From Bacillota bacterium (GTDB lineage: Bacteria > Bacillota > Clostridia > Lachnospirales > Lachnospiraceae): a stretch of DNA of 64,000 nt. Location of the stretch: positions 62,001 to 126,000 of the forward strand of contig JAEZVF010000054.1 of assembly GCA_023443225.1 (NCBI GenBank). Direction: 5' to 3'. Positions 8,723-19,232 of this stretch are shown here, one piece after another. Position numbers and translations under genes: made by a program. Every line of letters begins with the position of its first letter. Position 1 is the first letter of the stretch. Below the pieces are notes generated by a model, which was given only the letters and a program-made list of their open reading frames with translations, was not told the DNA's origin and ran no database searches.

Positions 8723-9463
8723 TTACTGTTCTAACTGCAGCATTACCATTGATAGTATGGCAAGGCCTGCTGTCTCTGTTCTTAGAATTCTACGACCCAA
8801 TGTGATGGGCCTAATATCTGATTTTATCGCAAGTTGAATTTCTGATTCCTCAAAACCACCCTCTGGTCCGATAAATATTCCAATAGAGCTATCTCTATTT
8901 ATACTATTTATAATTTCTTTCGTCTTGGTAATATCCACTGCATTCTCATAAGGAATCAATTTACATTCTATAGCTTTTGCATATTGAAATGCTTCTTTCA
9001 ATGACATTGTCTCCGTAATTACAGGAATAATTCCACGATTAGACTGTTTTGCCGCGCTGGTAGCAATTGCTTGCCAACGTTCTACTTTCTTTAACTCTTT
9101 TTTTCTATCTTCTAGTTTTACAATCGTTCTTTTCGTCATCACGGGGATTATCTTAAATACACCCAGTTCTACCGACTTTTGTATAATCAGTTCCATTTTG
9201 TCTTTCTTTGGCACACCTTGAAAAAGGTATATCTTACCCGGAAGTTCTGTTTCCGTATCACATACCTTTTCGATTTCTGTCAGTATATCCCCATCAGACT
9301 CACCCGTTATTATACAATAAAAGTCTTTTCCTTGTCCATTGCAAATTATGATTTTCTCTCCGGGCTTCATTCGTAATACATTTTTAATATGATTCACATC
9401 AGAACCTGAAATACGAATGGTCTTCTCACTTATCTGTTCCTGCTCTACATAAAAACGGTACAT
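8723..9463 (-). CDS. rsmE: 16S rRNA m3U1498 methyltransferase RsmE
   Basis: A 246-residue SPOUT-superfamily methyltransferase. An N-terminal PUA-like domain (HIKNVLRMKPGEKI) is followed by the trefoil-knot domain with the motifs IGPEGGFEESEI around residue 197 and LGRRILRTETA near 222, both diagnostic for RsmE. It methylates N3 of U1498 in 16S rRNA. It follows prmA with a 19-base gap, the normal Firmicutes order dnaJ-prmA-rsmE. ATG at 9463 follows GGAAGG. Confidence 0.95.
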   Translation of the reverse strand: MYRFYVEQEQISEKTIRISGSDVNHIKNVLRMKPGEKIIICNGQGKDFYCIITGESDGDILTEIEKVCDTETELPGKIYLFQGVPKKDKMELIIQKSVELGVFKIIPVMTKRTIVKLEDRKKELKKVERWQAIATSAAKQSNRGIIPVITETMSLKEAFQYAKAIECKLIPYENAVDITKTKEIINSINRDSSIGIFIGPEGGFEESEIQLAIKSDIRPITLGRRILRTETAGLAILSMVMLQLEQ

Positions 9464-9482
9464 AACTTAATACCTTCCTGTT

Positions 9483-10436
9483 TTATTTCTTTGCTACAAA
9501 AGAAACCCAATCGCCCATTTCATTCACTTCAATAATTTCAAAGCCATTGTTTATAATAGCATCTTTAACAGCATCTTTCTTCGTATTTATAATACCGGAA
9601 CTGATAAAGATACCACCCGGTTTTAAATGCTGACCAATTACAGCGGATAAGGGAATTATGACATCTGCTAATATGTTAGCAACTACAACATCATAACAGT
9701 TCACACCAATATTTTGTTGTAAGTTTTGATCTGTTATGATATCTCCATCTAATATCGTTAGGATATCACTTGAAACCTGATTAACTTCTGCATTCTCATA
9801 AGCTGCATTTACTGCATTAGGGTCGATATCCGTACTCATGACTTTCATTGCCCCTAATTTTGCAGCAATAATAGATAAAATGCCGCTTCCACAGCCTACA
9901 TCCAAAACTCTAGTTTCTGATGTGATAAATTTCTTCATACCAAGGATACATAATTTTGTAGTTTCATGCGATCCGGTTCCAAAAGCTGTTCCCGGATCAA
10001 TTTCAATGACAAGATCACCAGGAGATACATTTTCTAATTGTTCCCAAGTCGGTTTTATCACAATCGTATCGTCTACGCGGAAAGGTTTAAAAAACTCTTT
10101 CCAATTATTAATCCAGTCAAGGTCTTCTGTCTCGGATACCGTAAACGTTCTATTTCCTACTTCGATTATTTCAGAAAGACGTTCTAATTCGGTTTGAATT
10201 TTATCAATCAAATCCTGAACATCTTTTCCTTCCTCAACATAAAAACTGATAGAAGCAGTTTTGTCTTCTGTATCTAATTCCGGTAGGATATCAATGAACA
10301 TAGCTTTCTTTTCATCTTCTGTGATTGGTACATTGTCAATGATTTCTATCCCTTCGATGCCTAAATCATTCAGCATATCACAGACTAGTTCAAGTGCATC
10401 AGTCACAGTTGATAAGGTTACTTTCGTCCATTTCAT
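9483..10436 (-). CDS. prmA: Ribosomal protein L11 methyltransferase PrmA
   Basis: A 317-residue class I methyltransferase that trimethylates ribosomal protein L11. The N-terminal L11-binding domain (MKWTKVTLSTVTDALE...) is followed by DPGTAFGTGSHETTKLCI around residue 147 and the SAM-binding loop VLDVGCGSGILSI near 178; a VVANILADVI motif near residue 241 is also typical. The gene sits between dnaJ and rsmE on the same strand. ATG at 10436 with GGAGG eleven bases upstream, slightly long spacing. Confidence 0.95.
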   Translation of the reverse strand: MKWTKVTLSTVTDALELVCDMLNDLGIEGIEIIDNVPITEDEKKAMFIDILPELDTEDKTASISFYVEEGKDVQDLIDKIQTELERLSEIIEVGNRTFTVSETEDLDWINNWKEFFKPFRVDDTIVIKPTWEQLENVSPGDLVIEIDPGTAFGTGSHETTKLCILGMKKFITSETRVLDVGCGSGILSIIAAKLGAMKVMSTDIDPNAVNAAYENAEVNQVSSDILTILDGDIITDQNLQQNIGVNCYDVVVANILADVIIPLSAVIGQHLKPGGIFISSGIINTKKDAVKDAIINNGFEIIEVNEMGDWVSFVAKK

Positions 10437-10464
10437 AAATATAATATCCTCCGTTATCTATAAA

Positions 10465-11610
10465 CTACTTACCAAAGAACTTCTTCTTTCCTTTTTCTTT
10501 CTCTGGTTCCGGTGTGTTAGAATCATTCCTTGAATTCATTGCATCATCATATTTTTGCAGTAATTCCTTCTGCTCACTTGTCAATTTCGTTGGCACTTGT
10601 ACCACAAGGGTAACGTAATGATCTCCTCTAACCTGCTTATTACGTAGAGTTGGTACACCCTTCCCTCTTAGTCTGACTTTCGTATCTGTCTGCGTTCCTG
10701 GTTTTACGGTATATATAACATCACCATCCACCGTACTAATTCTCACGTCACCACCAATTGCTGCTTGGGCAAAAGATATCGGTGCAGTGGAATAAATATC
10801 ATAATCCTGTCTTTGGAAAATTGGATGTCTGCTGACATTTACTTCAACTAACAAATCTCCTCTTTCTCCGCCATTTGTTCCTGGTTCACCCATATCGCGT
10901 ATACGAATACTCTGTCCATTGTCAATTCCTGCTGGTACAGATACCTGTATCTTTTTCTTCTTGGTTATATAACCAGATCCATAACAATCTGTACATTTTT
11001 CTTTTATTATCTTTCCGGTACCTCTACAATCCGGACAAGTTTGTACATTTCGAACCATACCAAAAAGAGATTGTTGCGTATATACAACCTGACCTTTTCC
11101 ACCACATTTGGAACAGGTATCAGAGCTAGTTCCTGGTTTTGCTCCGGTCCCATGGCAAGTCCCGCATTGTTCTTTCAGATTCAGTTCCAGTTCTTTGTCT
11201 ACACCTGTAACCGCTTCTTGGAAGGTAATCCTTACGCCTGCACGTACATTGGGTCCTTTCATTGGCCCATTGCTAGCTCTTCTGGATCTTCCGCCACCAA
11301 ACAAGTCTCCAAAAATATCTCCGAAGATATCACCCATATCTCCCATATTGGTAAAATCAAAGCCGCCGCCTCCGGCACCACCATCGAATGCAGAATGACC
11401 GAATTGGTCGTATTGTCTTCTCTTATCTGCATCACTTAATATAGCATATGCCTCGGAAGCCTCCTTAAATTTTACTTCTGCTTCCTTATCACCCGGATTC
11501 ATATCAGGATGGTATTGTTTCGCTAGTTTACGATAAGATTTTTTTATTTCATCGTCCGATGCGGATCTCGGCACCCCCAAGACCTCATAGTAATCACGTT
11601 TATCTGCCAT
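10465..11610 (-). CDS. dnaJ: Chaperone DnaJ
   Basis: A 381-residue type I Hsp40. The J domain occupies residues 1-70 with the HPD motif in YHPDMNP; a Gly/Phe-rich linker follows ([16 protein letters not shown]); the zinc domain has all four CXXCXGXG repeats ([32 protein letters not shown]); a substrate-binding C-terminal domain ends in a Lys-rich tail. It stimulates DnaK ATPase and delivers unfolded proteins. Last gene of hrcA-grpE-dnaK-dnaJ, with 180 bases to dnaK. ATG at 11610 follows AGGAGG. Confidence 0.97.
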   Translation of the reverse strand: MADKRDYYEVLGVPRSASDDEIKKSYRKLAKQYHPDMNPGDKEAEVKFKEASEAYAILSDADKRRQYDQFGHSAFDGGAGGGGFDFTNMGDMGDIFGDIFGDLFGGGRSRRASNGPMKGPNVRAGVRITFQEAVTGVDKELELNLKEQCGTCHGTGAKPGTSSDTCSKCGGKGQVVYTQQSLFGMVRNVQTCPDCRGTGKIIKEKCTDCYGSGYITKKKKIQVSVPAGIDNGQSIRIRDMGEPGTNGGERGDLLVEVNVSRHPIFQRQDYDIYSTAPISFAQAAIGGDVRISTVDGDVIYTVKPGTQTDTKVRLRGKGVPTLRNKQVRGDHYVTLVVQVPTKLTSEQKELLQKYDDAMNSRNDSNTPEPEKEKGKKKFFGK

Positions 11611-11647
11611 ATCATCTATCCTCCTTGTGCAATCTCATCTATATCAA

Positions 11648-11677
11648 CAAATAGGCAGTCGTTAGACCGCCTATTTG
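11648..11677. other. Hairpin in the dnaK-dnaJ gap
   Basis: Nine-base inverted repeat CAAATAGGC (11648-11656) / GCCTATTTG (11669-11677) with a short inner stem GTC/GAC. It has no T-run on the minus strand, so it is more likely an RNA processing or stability hairpin within the operon transcript than a full terminator. That reading is inference. Confidence 0.5.
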
Positions 11678-11789
11678 TCTTACCATTATGGACTTTTCCA
11701 TAACTACTATATTATTTCAATATAATTGACAAATCAAAGCTTATTGTAAAGAAAATTTATGCTTTCGTCAAGTAAAAATACCACAGGAA

Positions 11790-13655
11790 TTAGACTTCTT
11801 TATAATCTCCATCCACTACATCATCGTTATAAGAATCATTGGATGCCCCCGCTGCACCTGACATATCTGGAGCAGGACCGCCTTCTGCACCTTGTGTTTG
11901 CTCATAAAGTTTAGCAAATAATGCCTGTGCGCTTTCCATTAATTTTTCTTTTGCTGCTTTAATATCAGCTACTTCACCTTCTGACATAACTTCAGGATTT
12001 GATTTTTCAATTAAACCTTTTAAGTGTTCTAAATCAGCTTCCACCTTAGATTTATCATCTGCATTAATCTTATCGCCAACTTCTTTTAATGCTTTCTCTG
12101 TCTGGAATACCATGGAATCTGCATCATTTCTGGTTTCTATCGCTTCTTTACGTTTCTTATCTTCTGCTTCATATTGAGCAGCTTCTTTTACTGCTTTGTC
12201 AATATCGCTATCGGAAAGGTTAGAACCAGCTGTAATTGTGATATGCTGTTCTCTACCAGTTCCTAAATCTTTTGCAGATACATTTACAATACCATTTGCA
12301 TCAATATCAAAGGTTACTTCAATCTGTGGAACACCTCTTCTTGCTGGTGGAATTCCATCTAATCTAAATTGTCCAAGACTCTTGTTGTCTTTTGCAAATT
12401 GTCTTTCACCCTGTACTACATTAATATCAACTGCACTTTGATTGTCTGCTGCAGTAGAGAAGATCTGACTCTTCTTTGTAGGAATCGTTGTATTTCTTTC
12501 AATTAATCTGGTTGCAACACCACCCATGGTCTCAATACTTAAAGACAATGGAGTAACATCGAGAAGTAGGATATCTCCTGCACCAGCATCACCAGCTAAT
12601 TTACCGCCCTGAACAGAAGCACCAATTGCAACACATTCATCTGGATTTAATGTCTTTGATGGCTCATGTCCTGTTATTTGTTTTACTTTTTCCTGTACAG
12701 AAAGCATACGGGTAGATCCACCAACTAGTAATACCTTGCTTAATTCAGATGCTGTAATGCCTGCATCTCTAAGTGCATTTTGAACTGGTGTTGCAGTTCT
12801 TTCCACTAAATCATGAGTTAATTCATCAAATTTAGCTCTTGTTAAGTTCATATCAAAATGTTTTGGACCTTCTGCTGTTGCAGTAATGAAAGGAAGATTG
12901 ATGTTTGTTGTAGTAGCAGAAGATACTTCCTTCTTTGCTTTTTCAGCAGCTTCCTTTAATCTCTGAAGCGCCATTTTATCTGTAGATAAATCAACACCTT
13001 CCAGCTTCTTAAATTCATCAATCATATATCTGGTGATTCTTTCATCAAAGTCATCACCACCCAAACGGTTATCTCCGGAGGTTGCCAATACTTCGATTAC
13101 ACCATCTCCGATTTCAATAATCGAAACGTCGAACGTACCACCACCTAAATCGTAAACCATAATCTTTTGCTCATGTTCATTATCAAGACCATATGCAAGT
13201 GCTGCAGCAGTAGGCTCATTGATTATTCTCTTTACATCAAGACCAGCAATTTTACCTGCATCCTTGGTTGCCTGTCTTTGAGCATCATTAAAATAAGCAG
13301 GTACGGTAATAACTGCTTCCGTAACTTTTTCACCTAAATAACTTTCTGCATCTGATTTTAATTTCTGTAGAACCATTGCTGATATTTCCTGTGGTGAATA
13401 TTTCTTATCATCAATGTTTACTCTAAATTCTGTACCCATATGTCTCTTGATGGATGCAATGGTTTTGTCTGAGTTGGTTACAGCCTGACGTTTTGCAGGT
13501 TCACCTACTAATCTTTCTCCTGTTTTTGTAAATGCCACAACGGATGGAGTTGTTCTTGCACCTTCTGTATTTGAAATAACTACTGGCTTTCCACCTTCCA
13601 TAACAGCTACGCATGAATTCGTTGTACCTAAATCAATTCCTATGATTTTACCCAT
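11790..13655 (-). CDS. dnaK: Chaperone DnaK (Hsp70)
   Basis: A 621-residue Hsp70. Visible signatures are [15 protein letters not shown] at the N-terminus, the phosphate-2 loop [13 protein letters not shown] near residue 170, the adenosine motif [11 protein letters not shown] near 308 and the linker [12 protein letters not shown] before the substrate-binding domain. The C-terminal lid ends in a Gly/Ala-rich stretch and acidic tail ([12 protein letters not shown]). It is ATP-dependent and works with GrpE and DnaJ, encoded on either side. ATG at 13655 follows AGGAGG. Confidence 0.98.
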   Translation of the reverse strand: MGKIIGIDLGTTNSCVAVMEGGKPVVISNTEGARTTPSVVAFTKTGERLVGEPAKRQAVTNSDKTIASIKRHMGTEFRVNIDDKKYSPQEISAMVLQKLKSDAESYLGEKVTEAVITVPAYFNDAQRQATKDAGKIAGLDVKRIINEPTAAALAYGLDNEHEQKIMVYDLGGGTFDVSIIEIGDGVIEVLATSGDNRLGGDDFDERITRYMIDEFKKLEGVDLSTDKMALQRLKEAAEKAKKEVSSATTTNINLPFITATAEGPKHFDMNLTRAKFDELTHDLVERTATPVQNALRDAGITASELSKVLLVGGSTRMLSVQEKVKQITGHEPSKTLNPDECVAIGASVQGGKLAGDAGAGDILLLDVTPLSLSIETMGGVATRLIERNTTIPTKKSQIFSTAADNQSAVDINVVQGERQFAKDNKSLGQFRLDGIPPARRGVPQIEVTFDIDANGIVNVSAKDLGTGREQHITITAGSNLSDSDIDKAVKEAAQYEAEDKKRKEAIETRNDADSMVFQTEKALKEVGDKINADDKSKVEADLEHLKGLIEKSNPEVMSEGEVADIKAAKEKLMESAQALFAKLYEQTQGAEGGPAPDMSGAAGASNDSYNDDVVDGDYKEV

Positions 13656-13769
13656 GATATATTCCTCCTATTATTAATATGTTAGTTTCTTGTCTGATAT
13701 ATTTGAAAGCGAGTATCTCGCACTTACCTGCTGTGAAAATTGTGGGAAATGTCCGCTTTTTTAACTTTT

Positions 13770-14435
13770 TTAATTTACTACTTTAACCATACTGTGTCTA
13801 ACAACAGTTTCTTTAAATATATATCCCTTTTGGAATTCTTCTACTACGATATTCTCATCATACTCCGGATCTTCAGCATGCATTACGGCGTTATGAAAAT
13901 TCAAATCAAATTCTTTGCCAAGTGCTTCAATTTGCTTTAATCCTGTTTCCTCTAAGGTAGTAAGCAATTGCTTATAAATCCTTTCGATCCCTTGTGCAAA
14001 AGCACCTTCCTTCTCTTCTTCTGAAATAGCATCTAAGCCTCTCTCAAAATTATCAATAACCGGAAGTATCTTTTCTATGATATCCCTTGCACCAATTTCA
14101 AACATTTGAGCCTTTTCTTTTTCGGTACGCTTACGGTAATTGTCAAATTCAGCCATAGTCCTCATCAGACGATCATTTAATTCTTCAATTTTTAAATCTT
14201 TTTTATCCTTTTTCTCTTTTTTGTCTTTCTTAAAAAAGGACTTCCCAGCCTTAACTTCTTCATTGTTCTGGCTGTCAATTTCTTCGTTTGTATCCTCATC
14301 ACCCACATCTTCTGTGGCACTGACTGTTGAGGCTTCTGTATCTTCCATATCCAAATTGGCTTCCTGATTTAATTCTTCCTGCTCTTTTAAATTGTCCTTT
14401 ACCAATTCTTCCATTATGATATCCTTATCTTCCAC
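13770..14435 (-). CDS. grpE: Nucleotide exchange factor GrpE
   Basis: A 221-residue GrpE. The first 90 residues are acidic and Lys-rich and probably disordered; a long coiled coil follows (LKIEELNDRLMRTMAEFDNYRKRTEKEK), then the C-terminal beta wing with HNAVMHAEDPE and the KGYIFKETVVRHSMVKV ending. It releases ADP from DnaK. The start is a GTG at 14435 preceded by AAAGGCGG; an ATG seven codons later (14414) preceded by AAGGA is an alternative. It follows hrcA with a 20-base gap. Confidence 0.95.
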   Translation of the reverse strand: MEDKDIIMEELVKDNLKEQEELNQEANLDMEDTEASTVSATEDVGDEDTNEEIDSQNNEEVKAGKSFFKKDKKEKKDKKDLKIEELNDRLMRTMAEFDNYRKRTEKEKAQMFEIGARDIIEKILPVIDNFERGLDAISEEEKEGAFAQGIERIYKQLLTTLEETGLKQIEALGKEFDLNFHNAVMHAEDPEYDENIVVEEFQKGYIFKETVVRHSMVKVVN

Positions 14436-14455
14436 TTCTTGTAACCGCCTTTCTT

Positions 14456-15496
14456 TTATTGGGTTTTATTCTTAAATATATCGTCAAGCTGCACCATAAG
14501 GCTTTGCAGTGTACCAACCACTTTTTCATAATCCATTCTTTTTGGACCAATGATACCAATCTTGCCGTAAACACCTTCTTCAATTTCATAGGTTGCTGTA
14601 ACTAAAGAGCAGTCCTTCATGGATTCCACTGCTGTTTCACTGCCGATATATACTTGTATTGCCCGATTCTCAGAACCGTTACCTTCTACTTTTGTATTAA
14701 TGATTTCTGTTAGCTGAGTTTTTTCTTCAAAAGTTCCAATCAATTCAGTTACCTTATCCATATTACTTAATTCAGGATACTTCAAAATATTGGTAGCCCC
14801 ACTCGTGTAGACCTCAACTTCATCTTCTTCACTGATTGCCTGTGCGATTGCATCTAGAATATCACTTACAAGACCGCCAAAATTGCCTGCTTGCTCTTTC
14901 ATTTTCTGTATAATGGACATATTAATTTCAGTCAAATCCAAGCCTTGTAGAAAGGTATTGAATACTATATTCAGTTTAAGTATAATCTCCTTATCTAAGC
15001 ATTCAACCGTTTGAATTATTTTATTCTTTACTATATTGCCTTCAATAACAATAACGGCCAAAACCTGATTGGGTTCCACATCCGTAATTTGTATGAATTT
15101 GACTTTCTTACTCCGGTATTGTGGTTTTGTAACTAAAGAAGCATAATTAGTATTCACTGCTAACAGTTTTGCTATTTGCTTTAAAAGAACTTCCAGTTTA
15201 TCCGTCTTCTCAGCAAGCAGTTCTTTCATTTCTTCCACTTCCTGAACTTTGTCAACCAACATGGTATCAACATACAATCGATAACCTTTATCGGAAGGAA
15301 TGCGACCTGCAGACGTGTGAGGTTGCACAATATAACCGAGTTCTTCTAAATCTGCCATTTCATTTCTAATGGTAGCAGAGCTTAGATTCAAATCTGTATA
15401 TTTTGAAATTGTCCTAGAACCAACAGGTTCACCGGTTTCTAGATAATTCCGAATGATTGCTTGTAATATCTTTAGCTTTCTTTCATCTAATTGCAT
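14456..15496 (-). CDS. hrcA: Heat-inducible transcription repressor HrcA
   Basis: A 346-residue repressor. The N-terminal winged helix shows ILQAIIRNYLETGEPVGSRTISKY and the recognition segment LSSATIRNEMADLEELGY; a GAF-like domain and inserted dimerisation region follow, with GKIGIIGPKRMDYEKV at the end. HrcA binds CIRCE and needs GroEL to stay active, so misfolded protein relieves repression. A CIRCE element lies 26 bases upstream of its own start, giving autoregulation of the operon. ATG at 15496 follows AGGAG. Confidence 0.97.
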   Translation of the reverse strand: MQLDERKLKILQAIIRNYLETGEPVGSRTISKYTDLNLSSATIRNEMADLEELGYIVQPHTSAGRIPSDKGYRLYVDTMLVDKVQEVEEMKELLAEKTDKLEVLLKQIAKLLAVNTNYASLVTKPQYRSKKVKFIQITDVEPNQVLAVIVIEGNIVKNKIIQTVECLDKEIILKLNIVFNTFLQGLDLTEINMSIIQKMKEQAGNFGGLVSDILDAIAQAISEEDEVEVYTSGATNILKYPELSNMDKVTELIGTFEEKTQLTEIINTKVEGNGSENRAIQVYIGSETAVESMKDCSLVTATYEIEEGVYGKIGIIGPKRMDYEKVVGTLQSLMVQLDDIFKNKTQ

Positions 15497-15522
15497 CTAA
15501 TCACTCCTACCTTTGTAAGTTG

Positions 15523-15549
15523 TTAGCACTCACCATGATAGAGTGCTAA
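15523..15549 (-). promoter_or_regulatory. CIRCE operator
   Basis: Perfect consensus: TTAGCACTC, nine bases, GAGTGCTAA. It lies between the promoter (-10 at 15563-15568) and hrcA, so bound HrcA would block the operon hrcA-grpE-dnaK-dnaJ. Confidence 0.98.
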
Positions 15550-15562
15550 TATCTTTATACAT

Positions 15563-15591
15563 AAAATAGCACTATCAATTCCGTTTGTCAA
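15563..15591 (-). promoter_or_regulatory. Sigma-A promoter of the hrcA-dnaK operon
   Basis: On the minus strand TTGACA (15586-15591), a 17-base spacer and TATTTT (15563-15568), just upstream of CIRCE. A second, looser palindrome (TTAGCACT ... AGTGCTA, 17-base gap) overlaps it; see findings. Confidence 0.85.
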
Positions 15592-15694
15592 GTGCTAAAT
15601 TATAATTTATTTATGTTTTTTAGAATTATGTTTTGGGATCCAAAAGTCCAAAGTATTTATTCTATTATATAAATAATAAATTTAATTATTACAG

Positions 15695-16927
15695 TCAATC
15701 TTCCAGAAGAAATCTTGCCAAAACCATGTTACTTAAATCAATCCCCTTCTCTGTCAGATATAAATGACTTTCATCCATATATAAAAGCTCTTCTTGTATA
15801 GACTTACTGATAACATCTCCATAAACCGTGTCAATACTTCTGCCAAATAGTTTTTTGAATTCTTCTTTTTTTATTCCGTCGCTCATACGCAATCCTAAGA
15901 ACATAAATTCTTCCATCTGTTCCTTCATTAATAGCTCTTCTACATTTCTTCTAATATCATGGCAATCTGCAGATAACTTCATGTATTTCGTTAAATCTTC
16001 CTCATTGTGAAACCTAACATTATGAAGTAAAGAAGAAGCTCCCAATCCAATTCCTAAGTACTCTGTTCTTCTCCAATAAGAGGAATTATGGCGACTTTCA
16101 TAACCAGGCTTCGCATAATTAGAGATTTCATATCGATAATATCCATGATGACTTAGATATGTCTTAGTTTGGGAGTAAATTTCCCGATCCAGATTCTCGT
16201 CCTGATCCTCTTCCCGGTATCTTTCATAAAAAGGAGTTCCTTCTTCCAGAATCAGACTGTAAGCGGATATATGTTCAGGATTTAATGCGACCACCTTATT
16301 AAGTGTGCTCAACCAATCTTCCAAGGTCTGTCCAGGCAACCCTGACATCAAATCAATACTTATATTATGAAACCCCTCTTCTCTAGCCAGCTGATAATTT
16401 GTAATAAAATCCTCAAAAGAATGAATTCTTCCTAAAAGCTTTAATTCTTTGTTATCTGCAGACTGGAGTCCAAAACTTAATCGGTTAATACCTGCTTCTT
16501 TATAAAGCTTAAGTTTCTCTCTTGATAATGTTCCGGGATTTACCTCAATGGTTATTTCCACGGTATCTTTTATCACCGAACCAAAATTAGCGTCAGCATT
16601 TATGAAATCCTGTTTCTTATTCTGTTGACTACTCTCTCCGCTAATAATAAATACTTCCCTAATAGCATCCATAATATCTGTAATACATTTCCCTTCAATG
16701 GAAGACGGCGTACCCCCTCCAATAAAAATCGTTCTCACAAGATACTCCGATGCCAACTCTTTATAACTTAGAATTTCAGTTATCAGTGCCTGAACATATT
16801 TCTCTTTCGTATCACAATCTGCCGGTGCCGAAAGAAAATCACAGTAATCACATTTTTTTTGGCAAAAAGGAATATGAATATATAACCCTAAGTCCTTTTT
16901 TTGTTTTTCATTATCCTTTATCTCCAT
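15695..16927 (-). CDS. hemW: HemW family radical-SAM protein
   Basis: A 410-residue protein related to oxygen-independent coproporphyrinogen oxidase. The radical-SAM motif is CQKKCDYCDF around residues 22-31, preceded by LGLYIHIPF; the GGGTPSSI and LSFGLQSADN motifs follow. The CxxxCxxCxF spacing without a fourth cysteine fits HemW, a heme-binding chaperone type, rather than the HemN enzyme. The position upstream of hrcA and downstream of lepA is the conserved Firmicutes order. An insert rich in Gln/Lys/Asn near residues 97-120 (SGESSQQNKKQDF) lengthens it slightly compared with typical members. Confidence 0.92.
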   Translation of the reverse strand: MEIKDNEKQKKDLGLYIHIPFCQKKCDYCDFLSAPADCDTKEKYVQALITEILSYKELASEYLVRTIFIGGGTPSSIEGKCITDIMDAIREVFIISGESSQQNKKQDFINADANFGSVIKDTVEITIEVNPGTLSREKLKLYKEAGINRLSFGLQSADNKELKLLGRIHSFEDFITNYQLAREEGFHNISIDLMSGLPGQTLEDWLSTLNKVVALNPEHISAYSLILEEGTPFYERYREEDQDENLDREIYSQTKTYLSHHGYYRYEISNYAKPGYESRHNSSYWRRTEYLGIGLGASSLLHNVRFHNEEDLTKYMKLSADCHDIRRNVEELLMKEQMEEFMFLGLRMSDGIKKEEFKKLFGRSIDTVYGDVISKSIQEELLYMDESHLYLTEKGIDLSNMVLARFLLED

Positions 16928-17016
16928 ATAGAACCATGCCTTCCATTAATACAAACCATACCCATGCTGTTAATCATACAAGTTTGAAGTACTCTCACTA
17001 TAACTTCGTGTAAATT

Positions 17017-17058
17017 ATAAGAACAGAATATCATTAATTACTGATATTCTGTTCTTAT
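17017..17058. repeat. Perfect 17-bp inverted repeat upstream of hemW
   Basis: Arms 17017-17033 and 17042-17058 are exact reverse complements around an eight-base loop (TTAATTAC). There is no T-run on either side. It adjoins the larger inverted-repeat element and may belong to the same structure. Confidence 0.9.
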
Positions 17059-17073
17059 ATTTATCTCTGCAAC

Positions 17074-17337
17074 GCCATTAAAAAAGCCTGAAAAGACTTC
17101 AAAGATTTGGCAGGTGGCTGGCAGTATATGAATATGTTTTTTGCGTCGACCGGCCGAAGGAGGCGTTAATATTTCGTCAAGACTATGGATGAAAATGTAA
17201 GCCCTATGCTTACATTTTCATCCGTATATAGGCTTGTAAGAAATATGCCGAACAGAGGGTAAGGCAGCAAAAAATATATTCATATACTGCCGGCCACCTG
17301 CCAAATCCATACATATTTCCCTGGCTTTTTTAATGGC
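17074..17337. repeat. 264-bp long inverted-repeat element between lepA and hemW
   Basis: The region holds no gene but is strongly self-complementary. Outer arms of 15 bp are exact (17074-17088 with 17323-17337). Inner arms of 40 bp (17105-17144 with 17267-17306) have two mismatches. A central perfect 16-bp hairpin (17187-17202 with 17208-17223) closes the structure. AAC occurs directly outside both ends, possibly a 3-bp target duplication. It could be a MITE-like element or a structured RNA; no protein-coding potential was seen. Confidence 0.88.
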
Positions 17338-17345
17338 AACCTGGT

Positions 17346-19151
17346 TTAATTTTCGTCTAATTTTAAAACACTCATAAACGCCTTTTGCGGAATTTCTACA
17401 TTACCGATTTGGCGCATACGTTTTTTACCTTCTTTTTGTTTCTCTAACAACTTCCTCTTTCTGCTGATATCACCACCGTAACACTTTGCAAGAACATCCT
17501 TACGCATAGCCCTCACTGTCTCTCTGGCAATAACCTTACTTCCGATAGCCGCCTGGATCGGAATTTCAAAGAGTTGTCTTGGAATCTCGTCTTTTAATTT
17601 CTCACACATTCTTCTTCCACGTTCATAAGCAGTTTCTCCATGTACTATGAAGGATAATGCATCGACTTCTTCCTTATTAATAAGAATATCCAGTTTCACC
17701 AGCTCTGACTGAACGTATCCTTTGATTTCATAATCAAAAGAAGCATATCCTTTCGATCTGGATTTTAAAGCATCAAAGAAATCATAAATAATTTCATTTA
17801 GCGGTAATTCATACTTCAGTAAAGCTCTGGTTGTCTCCATATATTCCATACCAAGGTAAATACCACGTCGTTCCTGGCACAGACCCATAATCGATCCTAC
17901 AAAGTCAGTTGTAACCATAATCTCTGCACTAACCATTGGCTCTTCCATATATTGAATCTCCGATGGATCCGGCAGATTCGATGGATTAGTAATCTCGATA
18001 ACCTGTCCATCTGTTTTAAACACTTTATAAATTACTCCAGGCGCCGTTGTTACAATATCCAAATCATATTCTCTTTCTAGTCTTTCCTGAATTATCTCAA
18101 GATGCAGCAAGCCAAGAAAACCACAACGAAAACCAAAGCCCAGAGCAACTGAAGTCTCCGGCTCAAATTGCAGAGCAGCATCGTTTAACTGAAGTTTTTC
18201 CAATGCGTCCCTTAAATCCGGATATTTTGCACCATCTGCAGGATACATACCACAGTAAACCATAGGATTTACTTTCTTATAACCAGGCAATGCTTCTTTG
18301 CATGGATTATTTGCATCTGTAACTGTATCACCTACTTGCGTATCCTTAACATTCTTTAAGCTGGCAGTAATATAACCTACCATACCTGCTGTCAATTCCT
18401 GCGTAGGAATAAATTGTCCAGGACCAAAGGTCCCGATTTCTACAACATCTGCCATCGCACCGGTAGCCATCATTTTTATCTGAGTACCTTTTGCCACACG
18501 ACCTTCCATAACACGGCAGAAAATGATTACTCCCTTATAGGAATCATATTTCGAATCAAAAATCAAAGCCTTGAAAGGACCATCTACATTTCCTTTGGGG
18601 GCTGGAATCTTATTTACAATCTGTTCAAGCACCTGTTCTATATTAATTCCGGTTTTTGCTGAGATTAATGGAGCGTCTTCTGCCTCTAATCCAATAACAT
18701 CTTCTATTTCTTTAATAACACGTTCCGGATCTGCGCTGGGTAAATCAATTTTATTAATAACTGGAACGATATCTAAGTTGTGATCTAATGCCAAGTATAC
18801 GTTGGCTAAGGTTTGAGCTTCGATTCCTTGAGCAGCATCCACAACAAGAATTGCACCTTCACAAGCCGCAAGACTTCTGGACACTTCGTAATTAAAGTCA
18901 ACATGCCCAGGGGTATCAATTAGGTTAAAGATGTATTCTTCTCCATCCTTAGCTTTATATACCGTACGCACGGTCTGAGCTTTGATTGTTATACCACGTT
19001 CTCTCTCCAGTTCCATATTATCCAACACCTGTGACTGCATTTCCCTGTTGGTGAGTAATCCAGTCTTTTCGATGATACGATCAGCTAAGGTCGATTTTCC
19101 GTGATCTATATGTGCAATGATACAAAAATTTCGTATTTTGCTTTGGTCCAT
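17346..19151 (-). CDS. lepA: Elongation factor 4 (LepA)
   Basis: A 601-residue translational GTPase. G-domain motifs are AHIDHGKST near residue 14, [17 protein letters not shown] and [11 protein letters not shown]; the C-terminal LepA-specific domain includes the [24 protein letters not shown] region and ends with [13 protein letters not shown], all diagnostic. It acts on stalled or mistranslocated ribosomes and in ribosome assembly. It lies between spoIIP and the inverted-repeat element. ATG at 19151 follows AGGAGG. Confidence 0.98.
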   Translation of the reverse strand: MDQSKIRNFCIIAHIDHGKSTLADRIIEKTGLLTNREMQSQVLDNMELERERGITIKAQTVRTVYKAKDGEEYIFNLIDTPGHVDFNYEVSRSLAACEGAILVVDAAQGIEAQTLANVYLALDHNLDIVPVINKIDLPSADPERVIKEIEDVIGLEAEDAPLISAKTGINIEQVLEQIVNKIPAPKGNVDGPFKALIFDSKYDSYKGVIIFCRVMEGRVAKGTQIKMMATGAMADVVEIGTFGPGQFIPTQELTAGMVGYITASLKNVKDTQVGDTVTDANNPCKEALPGYKKVNPMVYCGMYPADGAKYPDLRDALEKLQLNDAALQFEPETSVALGFGFRCGFLGLLHLEIIQERLEREYDLDIVTTAPGVIYKVFKTDGQVIEITNPSNLPDPSEIQYMEEPMVSAEIMVTTDFVGSIMGLCQERRGIYLGMEYMETTRALLKYELPLNEIIYDFFDALKSRSKGYASFDYEIKGYVQSELVKLDILINKEEVDALSFIVHGETAYERGRRMCEKLKDEIPRQLFEIPIQAAIGSKVIARETVRAMRKDVLAKCYGGDISRKRKLLEKQKEGKKRMRQIGNVEIPQKAFMSVLKLDEN

Positions 19152-19232
19152 TATCTACAATTCCTCCTACTTAAGTAAGTTATATTCTTTATTTTCTTTC
19201 ATTATAACACGTTGTGCAGATTAACATGTTGT

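Noticed and set aside
11041..11439. Plus-strand frames opposite dnaJ
   Set aside because: They mirror the glycine-rich and zinc-repeat codons of dnaJ and lack start signals.
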